Shown: in pieces, positions 25,972-34,182 of the stretch | How the letters are laid out: each line of letters begins with the position of its first letter | Position numbering within the stretch: the first letter of the stretch is position 1 | Source of the DNA: JBCFBK01 sp038562555 | GTDB lineage: Bacteria; Bacteroidota; Bacteroidia; Bacteroidales; Prolixibacteraceae | DNA: 48,698 bases | NCBI GenBank assembly: GCA_038562555.1 | Contig: JBCFBK010000043.1 | Span: 1-48,698, forward strand | Reading direction: 5' to 3' | The notes under the pieces: model-generated | What the model was told of the DNA's origin: nothing | What the model saw: only the letters and a program-made list of their open reading frames with translations | The model's database searches: none | Program-made: the position numbers and the translations under genes

Positions 25972-27720
25972 ATGAAAAGAAAATATATCCCTCTGGTAGT
26001 TGCCCTGGCAGGCGTCCTTTTCCTGGGCTGTGAAGATAACTATCTCGACAGGCCACCAAAAGACAGGTTAGATGCCGAAACTTTTTTCGTCAATGCCAAA
26101 GACCTCGAAGTTTACACGAATGGTTTTTATCAGAACATGTTTCCTGCCCCTCACTCGTACGAATCGCTCGATGACGCTGACGATAATATCGTACCGCTGA
26201 TCGTAAGGGACCGCGTAAAAGGGACCAGAATCGTTCCCGTTCCCCGCGGCAGTGAAGGTTGGTCGTGGAACGAACTTCGCTCAATCAATTTCTTCCTGCA
26301 GCATTATCATCGGTGCGAAGACCTGCAGGCCAAAAAGAAATATGGCGGTATTGCCCGCTTTCACCGGGCCTTCTTCTATTACAACAAGGTAAAAACCTAT
26401 GGTGATGTCCCCTGGTATGGAAAAGTACTCGAAGCCGGCGATGAAGATCTTTACAAGGCCCGTGACACAAGGAAATTGGTGATGGACTCGGTTCTCGCCG
26501 ATCTGAATTACGCGGTAGAGAACATCCCTGCAGAAGTAAGGCTAAACACCATTACCAAATACACGGCTCTGGCACTGAAGGCCCGTATCTGCCTGTTCGA
26601 AGGAACCTTTCGAAAGTACCACGCTCTGGGAGACCATCAGAAATTCCTCAACGAAGCCGTTTCGGCAGCAGAACAACTGATTAATTCGGGAGCATACAGG
26701 GTTTTCACCACCGGCGGTGCGAATGGTTCATACCGTGAATTGTTTGCCCGGAATAACCAGACAACAACGGAGACTATTCTGGCCCGCGACTACGACAACG
26801 AGTTTATCAGGCACTCCCTTGGATACATGATGACGGCTCCGACAGCCGGGGCCTGGGGTGTAACCAAAGACCTAATAAACAGCTATTTGATGAAAGATGG
26901 AAGCCGCTTTACCGATATTCCGGGATATGACAAAATGGGCTTTTACGACGAAATGCAGAACCGTGACCCGCGGTTGACGCAAACCACTGCCGGACCCGAT
27001 TTTACGGCTTATGGCGAAACGGTGCGCGAGCCTGTTAACCTGAGTGCTACCACAACCGGATACCGGGTCATCAAAGCCCTTCCCGAAAGAAGGCAATGGG
27101 CCACCATGAGCGCTTACAACGACATCATTTACTTCCGGTATGCAGAAACACTGCTGGTTTATGCTGAAGCAAAGGCAGAACTCAACACGCTGACACAGAC
27201 AGACCTGGACCTGTCGGTTAATAAATTACGCGACCGGGTAGCAATGCCTCATCTGACGCTCACCGATGCTAACGCTTCACCCGATCCTTACCTGGCCGCT
27301 CAGTATCCAAATGTGGATCAGGGTGCGAACAAGGGCGTGATCCTGGAAATTCGCCGGGAACGACGGATTGAACTTTTCAATGAAGGTCTGAGGTGGGACG
27401 ATCTGATGCGCTGGAAAGAAGGGAAAAAACTAGAAAAACCCATGCTGGGGATTTATTTCTCCGGATTAGGTTCGTTCGACTTCAACAACGACGGGAAAAC
27501 AGATGTCTATCTTCATAACGGGAATGCCTCGGGGGCACCGGCAGGTACGCCGACCATCATCGATATCCGGCAACGGCCGTTAACCGGCGGAACGTCGGGT
27601 AACCTGAATCCCTTCCGTGAAACGGTAACGTTTGTCGAAAACAAGGATTACTATTACCCGATTCCGGTCGAAGATCTGAACCTGAACGAAAATCTGGTTC
27701 AGAATCCAGGATGGGAATAA
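25972..27720 (+). CDS. SusD/RagB-family glycan-binding lipoprotein (PUL-3)
   Basis: 582-aa lipoprotein. The start is the ATG at 25972, 32 nt after the susC stop; an open upstream extension to 25882 overlaps susC and is rejected because the signal peptide and lipobox LFLGC (Cys20) begin here. Features: CEDNYLDRPPKDRLDAETFF, HRAFFYYNKVKTYGDVPWYG, the RRERRIELFNEGLRWDDLMRWKEG motif, and the C-terminal YYYPIPVEDLNLNENLVQNP, which is classical SusD_3/RagB. It is slightly longer than the PUL-2 and PUL-4 homologues because of an Asp/Asn-rich insertion (FDFNNDGKTDVYLHNGN) near residue 505. Confidence 0.95.
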   Translation: MKRKYIPLVVALAGVLFLGCEDNYLDRPPKDRLDAETFFVNAKDLEVYTNGFYQNMFPAPHSYESLDDADDNIVPLIVRDRVKGTRIVPVPRGSEGWSWNELRSINFFLQHYHRCEDLQAKKKYGGIARFHRAFFYYNKVKTYGDVPWYGKVLEAGDEDLYKARDTRKLVMDSVLADLNYAVENIPAEVRLNTITKYTALALKARICLFEGTFRKYHALGDHQKFLNEAVSAAEQLINSGAYRVFTTGGANGSYRELFARNNQTTTETILARDYDNEFIRHSLGYMMTAPTAGAWGVTKDLINSYLMKDGSRFTDIPGYDKMGFYDEMQNRDPRLTQTTAGPDFTAYGETVREPVNLSATTTGYRVIKALPERRQWATMSAYNDIIYFRYAETLLVYAEAKAELNTLTQTDLDLSVNKLRDRVAMPHLTLTDANASPDPYLAAQYPNVDQGANKGVILEIRRERRIELFNEGLRWDDLMRWKEGKKLEKPMLGIYFSGLGSFDFNNDGKTDVYLHNGNASGAPAGTPTIIDIRQRPLTGGTSGNLNPFRETVTFVENKDYYYPIPVEDLNLNENLVQNPGWE

Positions 27721-27739
27721 CGCGTCATAATTGAAAAAA

Positions 27740-27774
27740 CGTCTCATCGCCCCCTTTTCGGGGGCGATGAGACG
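27740..27774 (-). terminator. perfect 15-bp stem-loop downstream of PUL-3 susD, terminator on the minus strand
   Basis: Arms 27740-27754 and 27760-27774 (CGTCTCATCGCCCCC and its complement) pair without mismatch around loop TTTTC. The plus strand continues CAAAATTG with no T-run, whereas the minus strand continues TTTTTTC. On the coding strand it may act as an mRNA 3'-end stabiliser or processing site rather than a terminator. Confidence 0.6.
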
Positions 27775-27810
27775 CAAAATTGTATCCAGCTAATTTATAA
27801 TGACAAACAG

Positions 27811-28677
27811 ATGAACCTTATTAATCATTTAGCTTCCCTGTTGCTCCTGACAGGTATGATCTCGACAGGCTGTCTGGGGAAAGACGATCTGCCGGAAAAG
27901 GAATCATTGACCGATACGGAAAGAATAGCAGCAATCGAATGGAAAACAAAGGAGATCAGGGAGGGAATCAAGCTAAAAACTGCCAGCTTTAACCTTTTTG
28001 ATTCACCCCAGTCCGTGTTCATGGTTGAAATTGACACGGCCAAAGCCGATGTCAGCTATTTTGTGGGCATGCCCGAAAACCTTGCAGCGACCAGCTCCCA
28101 GGCAGTCATTCAAAATGCGGTTGTTGCCGTCAACGGTTCCTATTTTCATATGCAGGAAGGTTACAGCCGGCATTTTGTTAAAATAGACAGCAAGGTTGTT
28201 GCCCAAACGGAGGAGCGGGAATTCAGTACCCGGGCAACCGGCGTCATCACCGTGACCCGTAATCGTATCGACATATCAACATGGAACAAAGAGAAAGAAA
28301 TTCAGGATGGCGGAAACGCCGAACATGCGGTGGTTTCAGGACCATTGGTTGTCGACGAGGGTGAGAATATGCCCATGTGGGACAACTCGTTTGTCCACGC
28401 CCGGCATCCGCGTTCGTTCGCCGCATTTTCAAAGGGACGCCTCCTGCTGGTTGCGGTTGACGGGAGAGCACCGGAACGGGCCGCAGGAATGAGCCTCGTT
28501 GAAATCAGGATATTCGCCCGGGAATTGGGCTGCACCGATGTGATCAACCTCGATGGCGGCGGGTCGACCACCCTCTACGTGAAAGGCGAAAAAAATAACG
28601 GCGTGGTCAATGTCCCGTCCGACGGGACCGAACGCCCCGTGAAGAGTATCTTTTATATCACACAAGATGAGAACTGA
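27811..28677 (+). CDS. phosphodiester glycosidase (NAGPA-like) family lipoprotein
   Basis: 288-aa lipoprotein with lipobox MISTGC (Cys21). The C-terminal two-thirds match the NAGPA family (phosphodiester glycosidase; the eukaryotic relative is the mannose-6-phosphate uncovering enzyme, which removes GlcNAc from a phosphodiester). Diagnostic features are AVVAVNGSYFHM near 105-116, HPRSFAAFSKGRLLLVAVDGR and the highly conserved INLDGGGSTTLYV with Asp248-Gly-Gly-Gly-Ser252. It overlaps the downstream esterase by 11 nt, so the two are translationally coupled. The natural substrate of bacterial members is mostly unknown. Here a surface or periplasmic glycan phosphodiester (or a related exo-glycosidic bond) is the plausible target. 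Confidence 0.88.
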   Translation: MNLINHLASLLLLTGMISTGCLGKDDLPEKESLTDTERIAAIEWKTKEIREGIKLKTASFNLFDSPQSVFMVEIDTAKADVSYFVGMPENLAATSSQAVIQNAVVAVNGSYFHMQEGYSRHFVKIDSKVVAQTEEREFSTRATGVITVTRNRIDISTWNKEKEIQDGGNAEHAVVSGPLVVDEGENMPMWDNSFVHARHPRSFAAFSKGRLLLVAVDGRAPERAAGMSLVEIRIFARELGCTDVINLDGGGSTTLYVKGEKNNGVVNVPSDGTERPVKSIFYITQDEN

Positions 28678-29800
28678 GAAAACAAAAAGAATCATCCTTG
28701 CGGCATTCTTACTTGTTTCTTGTTTTAGCTTCGATTCCACCGGACAGGATGTAAAGACGCCGTTAAAATATACGCGTGGAGAAAGCCTTACGGTTTCGGG
28801 GCGGCCTCCATTTACAAGACCCGGTCATTTTCACCGCATCGATTCGTTGGATTTCACAAACCTGCCTCAGGGAGTAAAGAATTCCTCCTCCCATTCGGCT
28901 GGTCTGAATATCATTTTTAAAACCGACTCCCGGTGCATCGGCGTGAAATGGAACCTTCGGAAATATAACACAAGAGCGAATATGACCCCCATCGCGGTAA
29001 ACGGACTGGACCTCTACGGATGGAATGGCCGGTCATGGCAGTTTGTGACTTCTGCGGCCCCGGTCCCGGGATCGGAGAATAACACCGCAACCCTGATTAA
29101 TAATCTCGACGGGGAGATGCGCCATTACCGGGTTTATTTGCCCCTTTACGCGGAACTGACCGGGATTGAAATCGGAGTCACTGAAGGGAGCGCAATAGCA
29201 CCGGCCGATCCGGAATATCTGCCAGTGAAAAAAGTTGTGATTTACGGATCGAGCATCACCCAGGGAGCATCAGCTTCGAGACCAGGGATGGCTTATCCTT
29301 CGGTCATCTCCCGTAGACTGAACGTCGAAACCTTTAATTTGGGATTTAGCGGAGCGGCAAAGATGGAAATCGAAATGGCCGGCATTATGGCCAAAATACC
29401 AGCCGATTCATACATACTCGACTGCGTGCCCAACACCTCTCCGGCACAACTTGTTGAAAGGGCGCTTCCCTTTATCAGGAAATTGCGGCAATTAAGACCC
29501 GACACCCCGATCCTCATGGTAGAAAGTATCTTCCGGGAACATGGAAACTGGGATCACGCCGTTGGTGCTCGCGTCCGTCAACAAAACAAGTCGTTTAAAG
29601 ACGTTTATGAACAACTGGTTTCTGAAAACTTTAAGCAGATCTATTACCTCTCTGCCGATAAGCTTACCGGTTCGGATCATGAAGCAACGATTGACGGGAC
29701 GCACCTGACGGATCTGGGGCAGGTAAGGATGGCCCGGCAGATAAAGCCAAAAATCAGTGCCATTCTCCAATTACCGGCATGCACACGATCTGGTTTCTGA
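28667..29800 (+). CDS. SGNH/GDSL-family hydrolase with N-terminal GxDLY domain, exported
   Basis: 377-aa exported esterase-type protein; signal sequence IILAAFLLVSCFSFDSTGQ (a lipoprotein alternative at VSC is possible). Residues about 30-175 form a jelly-roll domain with the GLDLYGW motif of the GxDLY family. Residues about 185-370 form the SGNH hydrolase: block I YGSSITQG with catalytic Ser196, and block V DGTHLTDLG with Asp343 and His346. The start ATG lies inside the last codons of the phosphodiester glycosidase gene. Such enzymes commonly remove acetyl or other acyl groups from glycans. Specificity is unknown. Confidence 0.9.
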   Translation: MRTEKTKRIILAAFLLVSCFSFDSTGQDVKTPLKYTRGESLTVSGRPPFTRPGHFHRIDSLDFTNLPQGVKNSSSHSAGLNIIFKTDSRCIGVKWNLRKYNTRANMTPIAVNGLDLYGWNGRSWQFVTSAAPVPGSENNTATLINNLDGEMRHYRVYLPLYAELTGIEIGVTEGSAIAPADPEYLPVKKVVIYGSSITQGASASRPGMAYPSVISRRLNVETFNLGFSGAAKMEIEMAGIMAKIPADSYILDCVPNTSPAQLVERALPFIRKLRQLRPDTPILMVESIFREHGNWDHAVGARVRQQNKSFKDVYEQLVSENFKQIYYLSADKLTGSDHEATIDGTHLTDLGQVRMARQIKPKISAILQLPACTRSGF

Positions 29801-29818
29801 TCGATACGGGCTAAAACA

Positions 29819-29842
29819 AAAGAGAGCGATATCGCTCTCTTT
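29819..29842. terminator. 24-bp palindromic terminator between convergent PUL-3 and sdhCAB
   Basis: AAAGAGAGCGAT followed by its exact complement; it folds with a GATATC loop. Both strands read into T-containing tails (plus CTCTTTAT, minus CTCTTTTGTTTTAG), so bidirectional termination between the convergent operons is likely. Confidence 0.7.
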
Positions 29843-29865
29843 ATAAAGGCTCTTCTATTTTACAG

Positions 29866-29896
29866 GTCCGTACGGCTTGTTGCACGGACTTTTTTT
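29866..29896 (+). terminator. plus-strand terminator overlapping the sdhB stop codon
   Basis: GTCCGT (29866-29871) pairs with ACGGAC (29884-29889), followed by T7. The T-run overlaps the last bases of the minus-strand sdhB stop. It backs up the palindrome just before it. Confidence 0.7.
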
Positions 29897-30650
29897 ACTC
29901 CGATAAATTTGCTTTGAGGAACTCGCGGTTGAGGCGGGCGATGTGGGTGATGGAAATGTTTTTGGGGCATTCCACTTCACAGGCGCGGGTGTTGGTGCAA
30001 CCGCCGAATCCGAGTTCGTTCATCTTCGCAACCATGTTTCGGGCGCGTCGTTTCGCTTCGATCTTTCCCTGGGGCAGTAAAGCCAGTTGGCTCACCTTAG
30101 CCGATACGAACAACATAGCCGATGCATTTTTGCAGGCAGCCACACAGGCACCGCAACCGATACAGGCAGCAGCATCCATCGCCTCGTCGGCATCTTCCTT
30201 AGGGACCGGAATGGTATTGCCATCGGGAACACCACCGGTGCTGACCGAGACATAACCGCCTGCGGCAATGATCTTGTCAAATGCGGAACGGTCGGTGATC
30301 AGGTCTTTGATAATCGGGAAAGCAGCCGCGCGCCAGGGTTCGATGGTTACGGTTTCGCCATCCTTAAACTTACGCATGTGCAGCTGGCATGTTGTCACAT
30401 CATCGTCGGGCCCGTGCGGACGTCCGTTGATATAGAGCGAACACATGCCGCAAATCCCTTCCCGGCAATCGTGGTCAAATGCAACAGGCTCCTTGTTCTC
30501 GCTGATGAGTTGTTCATTCAGAATATCCATCATTTCAAGGAAGGAAGACTCGGTCGATATGTTGCTGACTTTGTAAGTTTCGAAACGGCCCTTTTCTTTG
30601 GGGCCATTCTGACGCCAAACTTTAAGCGTGAGATTTATTGATTTTTCCAT
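29895..30650 (-). CDS. sdhB: succinate dehydrogenase/fumarate reductase iron-sulfur subunit
   Basis: 251-aa electron-transfer subunit of complex II (SQR/QFR), on the cytoplasmic face of the inner membrane. The 2Fe-2S cluster ligands are in HDCREGICGMC and a following TTCQLH. The ferredoxin-like segment has CIGCGACVAACKNAS and CTNTRACEVECPK. It is third in the sdhC-sdhA-sdhB operon, 21 nt after sdhA. Whether the enzyme works mainly as dehydrogenase or fumarate reductase cannot be read from sequence; in Bacteroidota the same gene order serves both. Confidence 0.96.
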   Translation of the reverse strand: MEKSINLTLKVWRQNGPKEKGRFETYKVSNISTESSFLEMMDILNEQLISENKEPVAFDHDCREGICGMCSLYINGRPHGPDDDVTTCQLHMRKFKDGETVTIEPWRAAAFPIIKDLITDRSAFDKIIAAGGYVSVSTGGVPDGNTIPVPKEDADEAMDAAACIGCGACVAACKNASAMLFVSAKVSQLALLPQGKIEAKRRARNMVAKMNELGFGGCTNTRACEVECPKNISITHIARLNREFLKANLSE

Positions 30651-30671
30651 GATTGATCTCCTTTTAAGCCA

Positions 30672-32627
30672 TTACTTGTAATTACGCTGAACCATTTTCA
30701 CACTTTCATAAACCAGCTCCTCTTTGAGTAGCTCCGGTTCGGCTCCTTCACCCTTGTATTTCCAGCACGAAACATAGGCGAATTCATCGTCGCGGCGTAA
30801 GGCTTCACCTTCGCCGGTCTGGTATTCTTCGCGAAAATGCCCGCCGCACGATTCAGCGCGGTCGAGTGCATCGCGTGCCATCAATCCGCCAATTTCAATG
30901 AAATCGGCCAGCCTGCTGGCTTTTTCAAGTTCAATGTTCATGCCGTTCAGGGTACCCGGAATACGGACGTTGGTCCAGAATTCATTTTTAATGGCTTTCA
31001 GTTTTTCAATGGCGGCCTTAAGTCCTTCCAAGTTTCGGGCCATCCCTACGAAATCCCACATGATCAGCCCCAGTTCTTTGTGAATACTGTCGACCGAACG
31101 TTGTCCCTTAATGTTGATCAATCGCTCAAAACGGTCTTTCACAGCTTTCTCGGCTTCGGCAAATTCCACCTCGTTGGTGGTCATCCTTGGCGTGCGGATT
31201 TCGTCGGCCAGATAATTTTGAATCGTATTCGGAAGTACAAAATAGCCGTCGGCCAGTCCCTGCATCAATGCCGATGCCCCGAGACGGTTTGCACCGTGAT
31301 CGGAGAAGTTGGCTTCACCGCAGCAGAACAAGCCTGGAATATTGGTTTGCAATTCATAATCGACCCAAAGACCGCCCATCGTATAATGGATAGCCGGGTA
31401 GATCATCATCGGGGTTTCATAGGGGTTTTCATCGACGATCTTCTCGTACATCTGGAAAAGATTGCCATAGCGTTCTTCGATCACCTTTTTGCCGAGGCGC
31501 TCAATGGCATCTTTAAAGTCGAGGAAAACAGCCAGTCCGGTTGAGTTCACTCCAAACCCGGCATCGCAGCGTTCCTTGGCAGCACGTGAAGCCACGTCGC
31601 GGGGAACCAGGTTGCCGAAAGCCGGATAACGGCGTTCGAGGTAATAATCGCGGTCTTCCTCTTTAATGGCGGTTGGTTTGAGTTTACCTTCGCGGATCGC
31701 TTTGGCGTCTTCCTGCTTTTTGGGCACCCAGATCCGGCCGTCGTTACGCAGCGACTCTGACATCAGGGTCAACTTGCTCTGGAACTCGCCGTGAACAGGG
31801 ATGCAAGTCGGGTGGATCTGTGCCATACAGGGGTTGGAAAACCAGGCGCCGCGGTGAAAAGCTTTCACTGCTGCAGATCCGTTCGAACCCATAGCGTTGG
31901 TCGATAAAAAGAATGTATTTCCATAGCCGCCCGTAGCCAGGACAACCGCGTGACCAAAATGGCGTTTCAATTCGCCGGTGACCAGGTCGCGTGTGATAAT
32001 ACCCCGGGCTTTCCCGTCAACCAAAACGATATCGACCAGTTCGGTGCGGGTGTGCATTTCAACAGAACCTGCGTTTACCTGGCGCATCAGCGCCTGGTAG
32101 GCGCCCAGCAGCAACTGCTGACCGGTCTGGCCACGTGCGTAAAATGTACGGCTTACCTGCGCACCACCAAACGACCGGTTGTCGAGCAGGCCGCCGTATT
32201 CACGGGCAAAGGGAACACCTTGTGCCACGCACTGGTCGATGATGGCATTGCTCACTTCGGCCAGACGGAACACGTTGGCTTCGCGGGCGCGGTAGTCGCC
32301 CCCTTTAATGGTATCATAAAACAAGCGGTAGACCGAGTCCCCGTCGTTGGGGTAATTCTTCGCCGCATTGATCCCGCCTTGCGCGGCAATGGAGTGCGCC
32401 CGGCGCGGGGAATCCTGTATGGTAAAGTTCTTTACCTTAAAGCCCATTTCACCAAGTGATGCCGCAGCAGAAGCTCCAGCCAGCCCGGTACCGACCACGA
32501 TAACGTCGATTTTTCTTTTGTTGGAGGGGTTCACCAGTTTCTGGTGAGCCTTATAATTTGACCATTTATCAGCCAATGGCCCTTCAGGTATTTTTGAATT
32601 GATGTGGCTCATATTCTGTGTTTCCAT
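30672..32627 (-). CDS. sdhA: succinate dehydrogenase/fumarate reductase flavoprotein subunit
   Basis: 651-aa FAD-binding catalytic subunit of complex II. FAD dinucleotide fold VIVVGTGLAGASAAASL (about 43-60), the His-flavin region RRAHSIAAQGGINAA, active-site GGYGNTFFLSTNAMGSNG, the substrate-site region MAQIHPTCIP, and LFCCGEANFSDHGANRLGASALMQGL. It starts in a TAATG overlap with the sdhC stop (one shared base), indicating translational coupling. The length fits the larger Bacteroidota/epsilon-type SdhA branch. Confidence 0.97.
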   Translation of the reverse strand: METQNMSHINSKIPEGPLADKWSNYKAHQKLVNPSNKRKIDVIVVGTGLAGASAAASLGEMGFKVKNFTIQDSPRRAHSIAAQGGINAAKNYPNDGDSVYRLFYDTIKGGDYRAREANVFRLAEVSNAIIDQCVAQGVPFAREYGGLLDNRSFGGAQVSRTFYARGQTGQQLLLGAYQALMRQVNAGSVEMHTRTELVDIVLVDGKARGIITRDLVTGELKRHFGHAVVLATGGYGNTFFLSTNAMGSNGSAAVKAFHRGAWFSNPCMAQIHPTCIPVHGEFQSKLTLMSESLRNDGRIWVPKKQEDAKAIREGKLKPTAIKEEDRDYYLERRYPAFGNLVPRDVASRAAKERCDAGFGVNSTGLAVFLDFKDAIERLGKKVIEERYGNLFQMYEKIVDENPYETPMMIYPAIHYTMGGLWVDYELQTNIPGLFCCGEANFSDHGANRLGASALMQGLADGYFVLPNTIQNYLADEIRTPRMTTNEVEFAEAEKAVKDRFERLINIKGQRSVDSIHKELGLIMWDFVGMARNLEGLKAAIEKLKAIKNEFWTNVRIPGTLNGMNIELEKASRLADFIEIGGLMARDALDRAESCGGHFREEYQTGEGEALRRDDEFAYVSCWKYKGEGAEPELLKEELVYESVKMVQRNYK

Positions 32628-33307
32628 TAAAATTTAATCATAAAATACAAAGGAATGATCGAAAAGCCGGCAGCGACGATAAAGGCAAAAATCTGCCCGA
32701 TAACCTGCAGCCGGGGCATCCAGTTCTTATTGCTGAACCCGAGGGTATGAAAAGACGACCAGAAACCATGGCTGAGATGCAAACCCAGCAGAATCCCTCC
32801 AAGTATGTACACGATACCGTATAAGGTGCTCGATTTAAATAATCCTGAAACCAGCATATAGGTATCGTGCATGGCAACGCCGTCTATTTCGGTCGACAGC
32901 ATCGTTTCATAATTAAATTTAATGACGTAATAAAAGTTCATGATGTGAATCACCAGAAAAACCAGAACCAGGGCTCCTAAAATTAACATGTTACGTGAAG
33001 CCCAACTGCTCGAATAGGAGGCGTTAGACGCAGCATAGCGGACAGGACGCGCTTTGTAATTTTGGTAGCTCACATAAAAAGACCAGATAATGTGAACCAG
33101 AAATCCCAGGGCCAGGACCGGCTCCATGATTTTGATAAATGGATTTGTTGCCATGAAGTTTGCACCCTGATTGAATAATTCACCACTGTCGTCAAAAATC
33201 AACAACAGATTCACTCCCAGATGCACACAAATGAACAGCATCAGGAAGATTCCCGAGATGCTTACGATGAATTTCCTTCCGATAGCGACAGTCAGAAAAT
33301 TGCTCAT
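32627..33307 (-). CDS. sdhC: succinate dehydrogenase cytochrome b subunit (five-helix, type B)
   Basis: 226-aa integral membrane di-heme anchor with five predicted helices. Candidate heme-ligand histidines occur in LFICVHLGVNLL, GFLVHIIWSF, LVIHIMNFYYV and LLGLHLSHGFWSSF. One fused subunit replaces separate SdhC/SdhD, as in type B complex II. It is the first gene of sdhCAB and is preceded by a strong promoter match. Confidence 0.95.
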   Translation of the reverse strand: MSNFLTVAIGRKFIVSISGIFLMLFICVHLGVNLLLIFDDSGELFNQGANFMATNPFIKIMEPVLALGFLVHIIWSFYVSYQNYKARPVRYAASNASYSSSWASRNMLILGALVLVFLVIHIMNFYYVIKFNYETMLSTEIDGVAMHDTYMLVSGLFKSSTLYGIVYILGGILLGLHLSHGFWSSFHTLGFSNKNWMPRLQVIGQIFAFIVAAGFSIIPLYFMIKF

Positions 33308-33353
33308 AGGATAACCGTTTATATTAATAAATTAACTATTTTCAAAAGCACCA

Positions 33354-33384
33354 CAAAAGTAGGTCTATGCCTCTTTTGAACAAA
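33354..33384 (-). promoter_or_regulatory. sdhCAB promoter (housekeeping Bacteroidota type)
   Basis: On the minus strand TTTG (33384-33381), 19 nt, then TACTTTTG (33361-33354) match the Bacteroidota -33/-7 consensus (TTTG, about 19 nt, TAnnTTTG) in full. The predicted start is near 33346, leaving a leader of about 40 nt before the sdhC ATG. Confidence 0.75.
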
Positions 33385-33543
33385 CAAAACACACCCGAAA
33401 TTACTTAATTTAAAATGTTTCTAAGCATTTTTTAGATAAAAAACAGGCAAAACATTGGACATGTTGTCATTAATAAGGCGGGCCGTGTAAAATATTCGTT
33501 AACTGTTCGATTTAACTGACCCGATCCTGGTGATTGAGGTGGT

Positions 33544-34182
33544 CTAAAGCAACTGGTGTTCCGATGCAATACGGATAAGCGCCGGGGCATTGCTCACTTC
33601 GAATTTCTGCATCAGGTTACGCCGGTGAGTTTCTACGGTAAGCGGGCTGATGAAAAGCTGATCGGCCATTTCTGTAGTCGTATTTCCGGCGGCAATAAGT
33701 TTAAGAATTTCCTTTTCGCGCCGGGTGAGCCGTGGTGTGATTTTTAATTCCCTTAGGTCCGGCTGCGCCAGTACTTGCTGAACGTCGCGGCTCAGAACCA
33801 ATTTCCCGCTCAGGGCATCGGTGATGCAATGCATTAATTCTTCGGTCGATGCATTTTTTAAAATATAACCCGACGCACCGTTTTGCAGCATCCGGGTAAT
33901 CATGCTGCGCTCATTATTATTGCTGATGGCAATGATCCGGGAAAACGGACTGATCTTCTTTATTTCGCTGCAAAGATCAATCCCGCTCAAATCCGGCAGA
34001 TTAATATCGAGCAGGACAATATCCGCGTCATGGCCGGACAAAAAGTCGAGGCTATCCTGCGCACTGGTGAAACAACCTGTGACGGTCAATCCCTTAAGGT
34101 CCTTCAATAAGTAACGAAAACCCTGTAAAACGAGCGGGTGGTCGTCAATGATGATGATACTTATGTTATGATCCTGCTGCAT
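33544..34182 (-). CDS. NarL/LuxR-family response regulator
   Basis: 212-aa DNA-binding response regulator. Receiver domain about 5-125 with acidic pair Asp13/Asp14, phospho-acceptor Asp59 (VLLDINLPD), the Ser switch in IIAIS and the conserved Lys in GYILKNAS. A LuxR helix-turn-helix is at about 145-210 (LTRREKEILKLIAAGNTTTEMADQLFISPLTVETHRRNL). The start overlaps the end of the kinase gene by 17 nt, so it is the cognate partner. About 237 nt separate its stop from sdhC. Targets are unknown. Confidence 0.94.
   Translation of the reverse strand: MQQDHNISIIIIDDHPLVLQGFRYLLKDLKGLTVTGCFTSAQDSLDFLSGHDADIVLLDINLPDLSGIDLCSEIKKISPFSRIIAISNNNERSMITRMLQNGASGYILKNASTEELMHCITDALSGKLVLSRDVQQVLAQPDLRELKITPRLTRREKEILKLIAAGNTTTEMADQLFISPLTVETHRRNLMQKFEVSNAPALIRIASEHQLL

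Noticed and set aside
30087..30641. 184-codon plus-strand frame opposite sdhB, and the 169-codon frame at 31950-32459 opposite sdhA
   Set aside because: Both are antisense shadows of highly conserved complex II genes with no recognisable product.
33308..33543. Hidden small gene or riboswitch in the gap before sdhC
   Set aside because: Only the sdhC promoter and AT-rich sequence are evident; no convincing frame, stable multi-stem structure or terminator was found.
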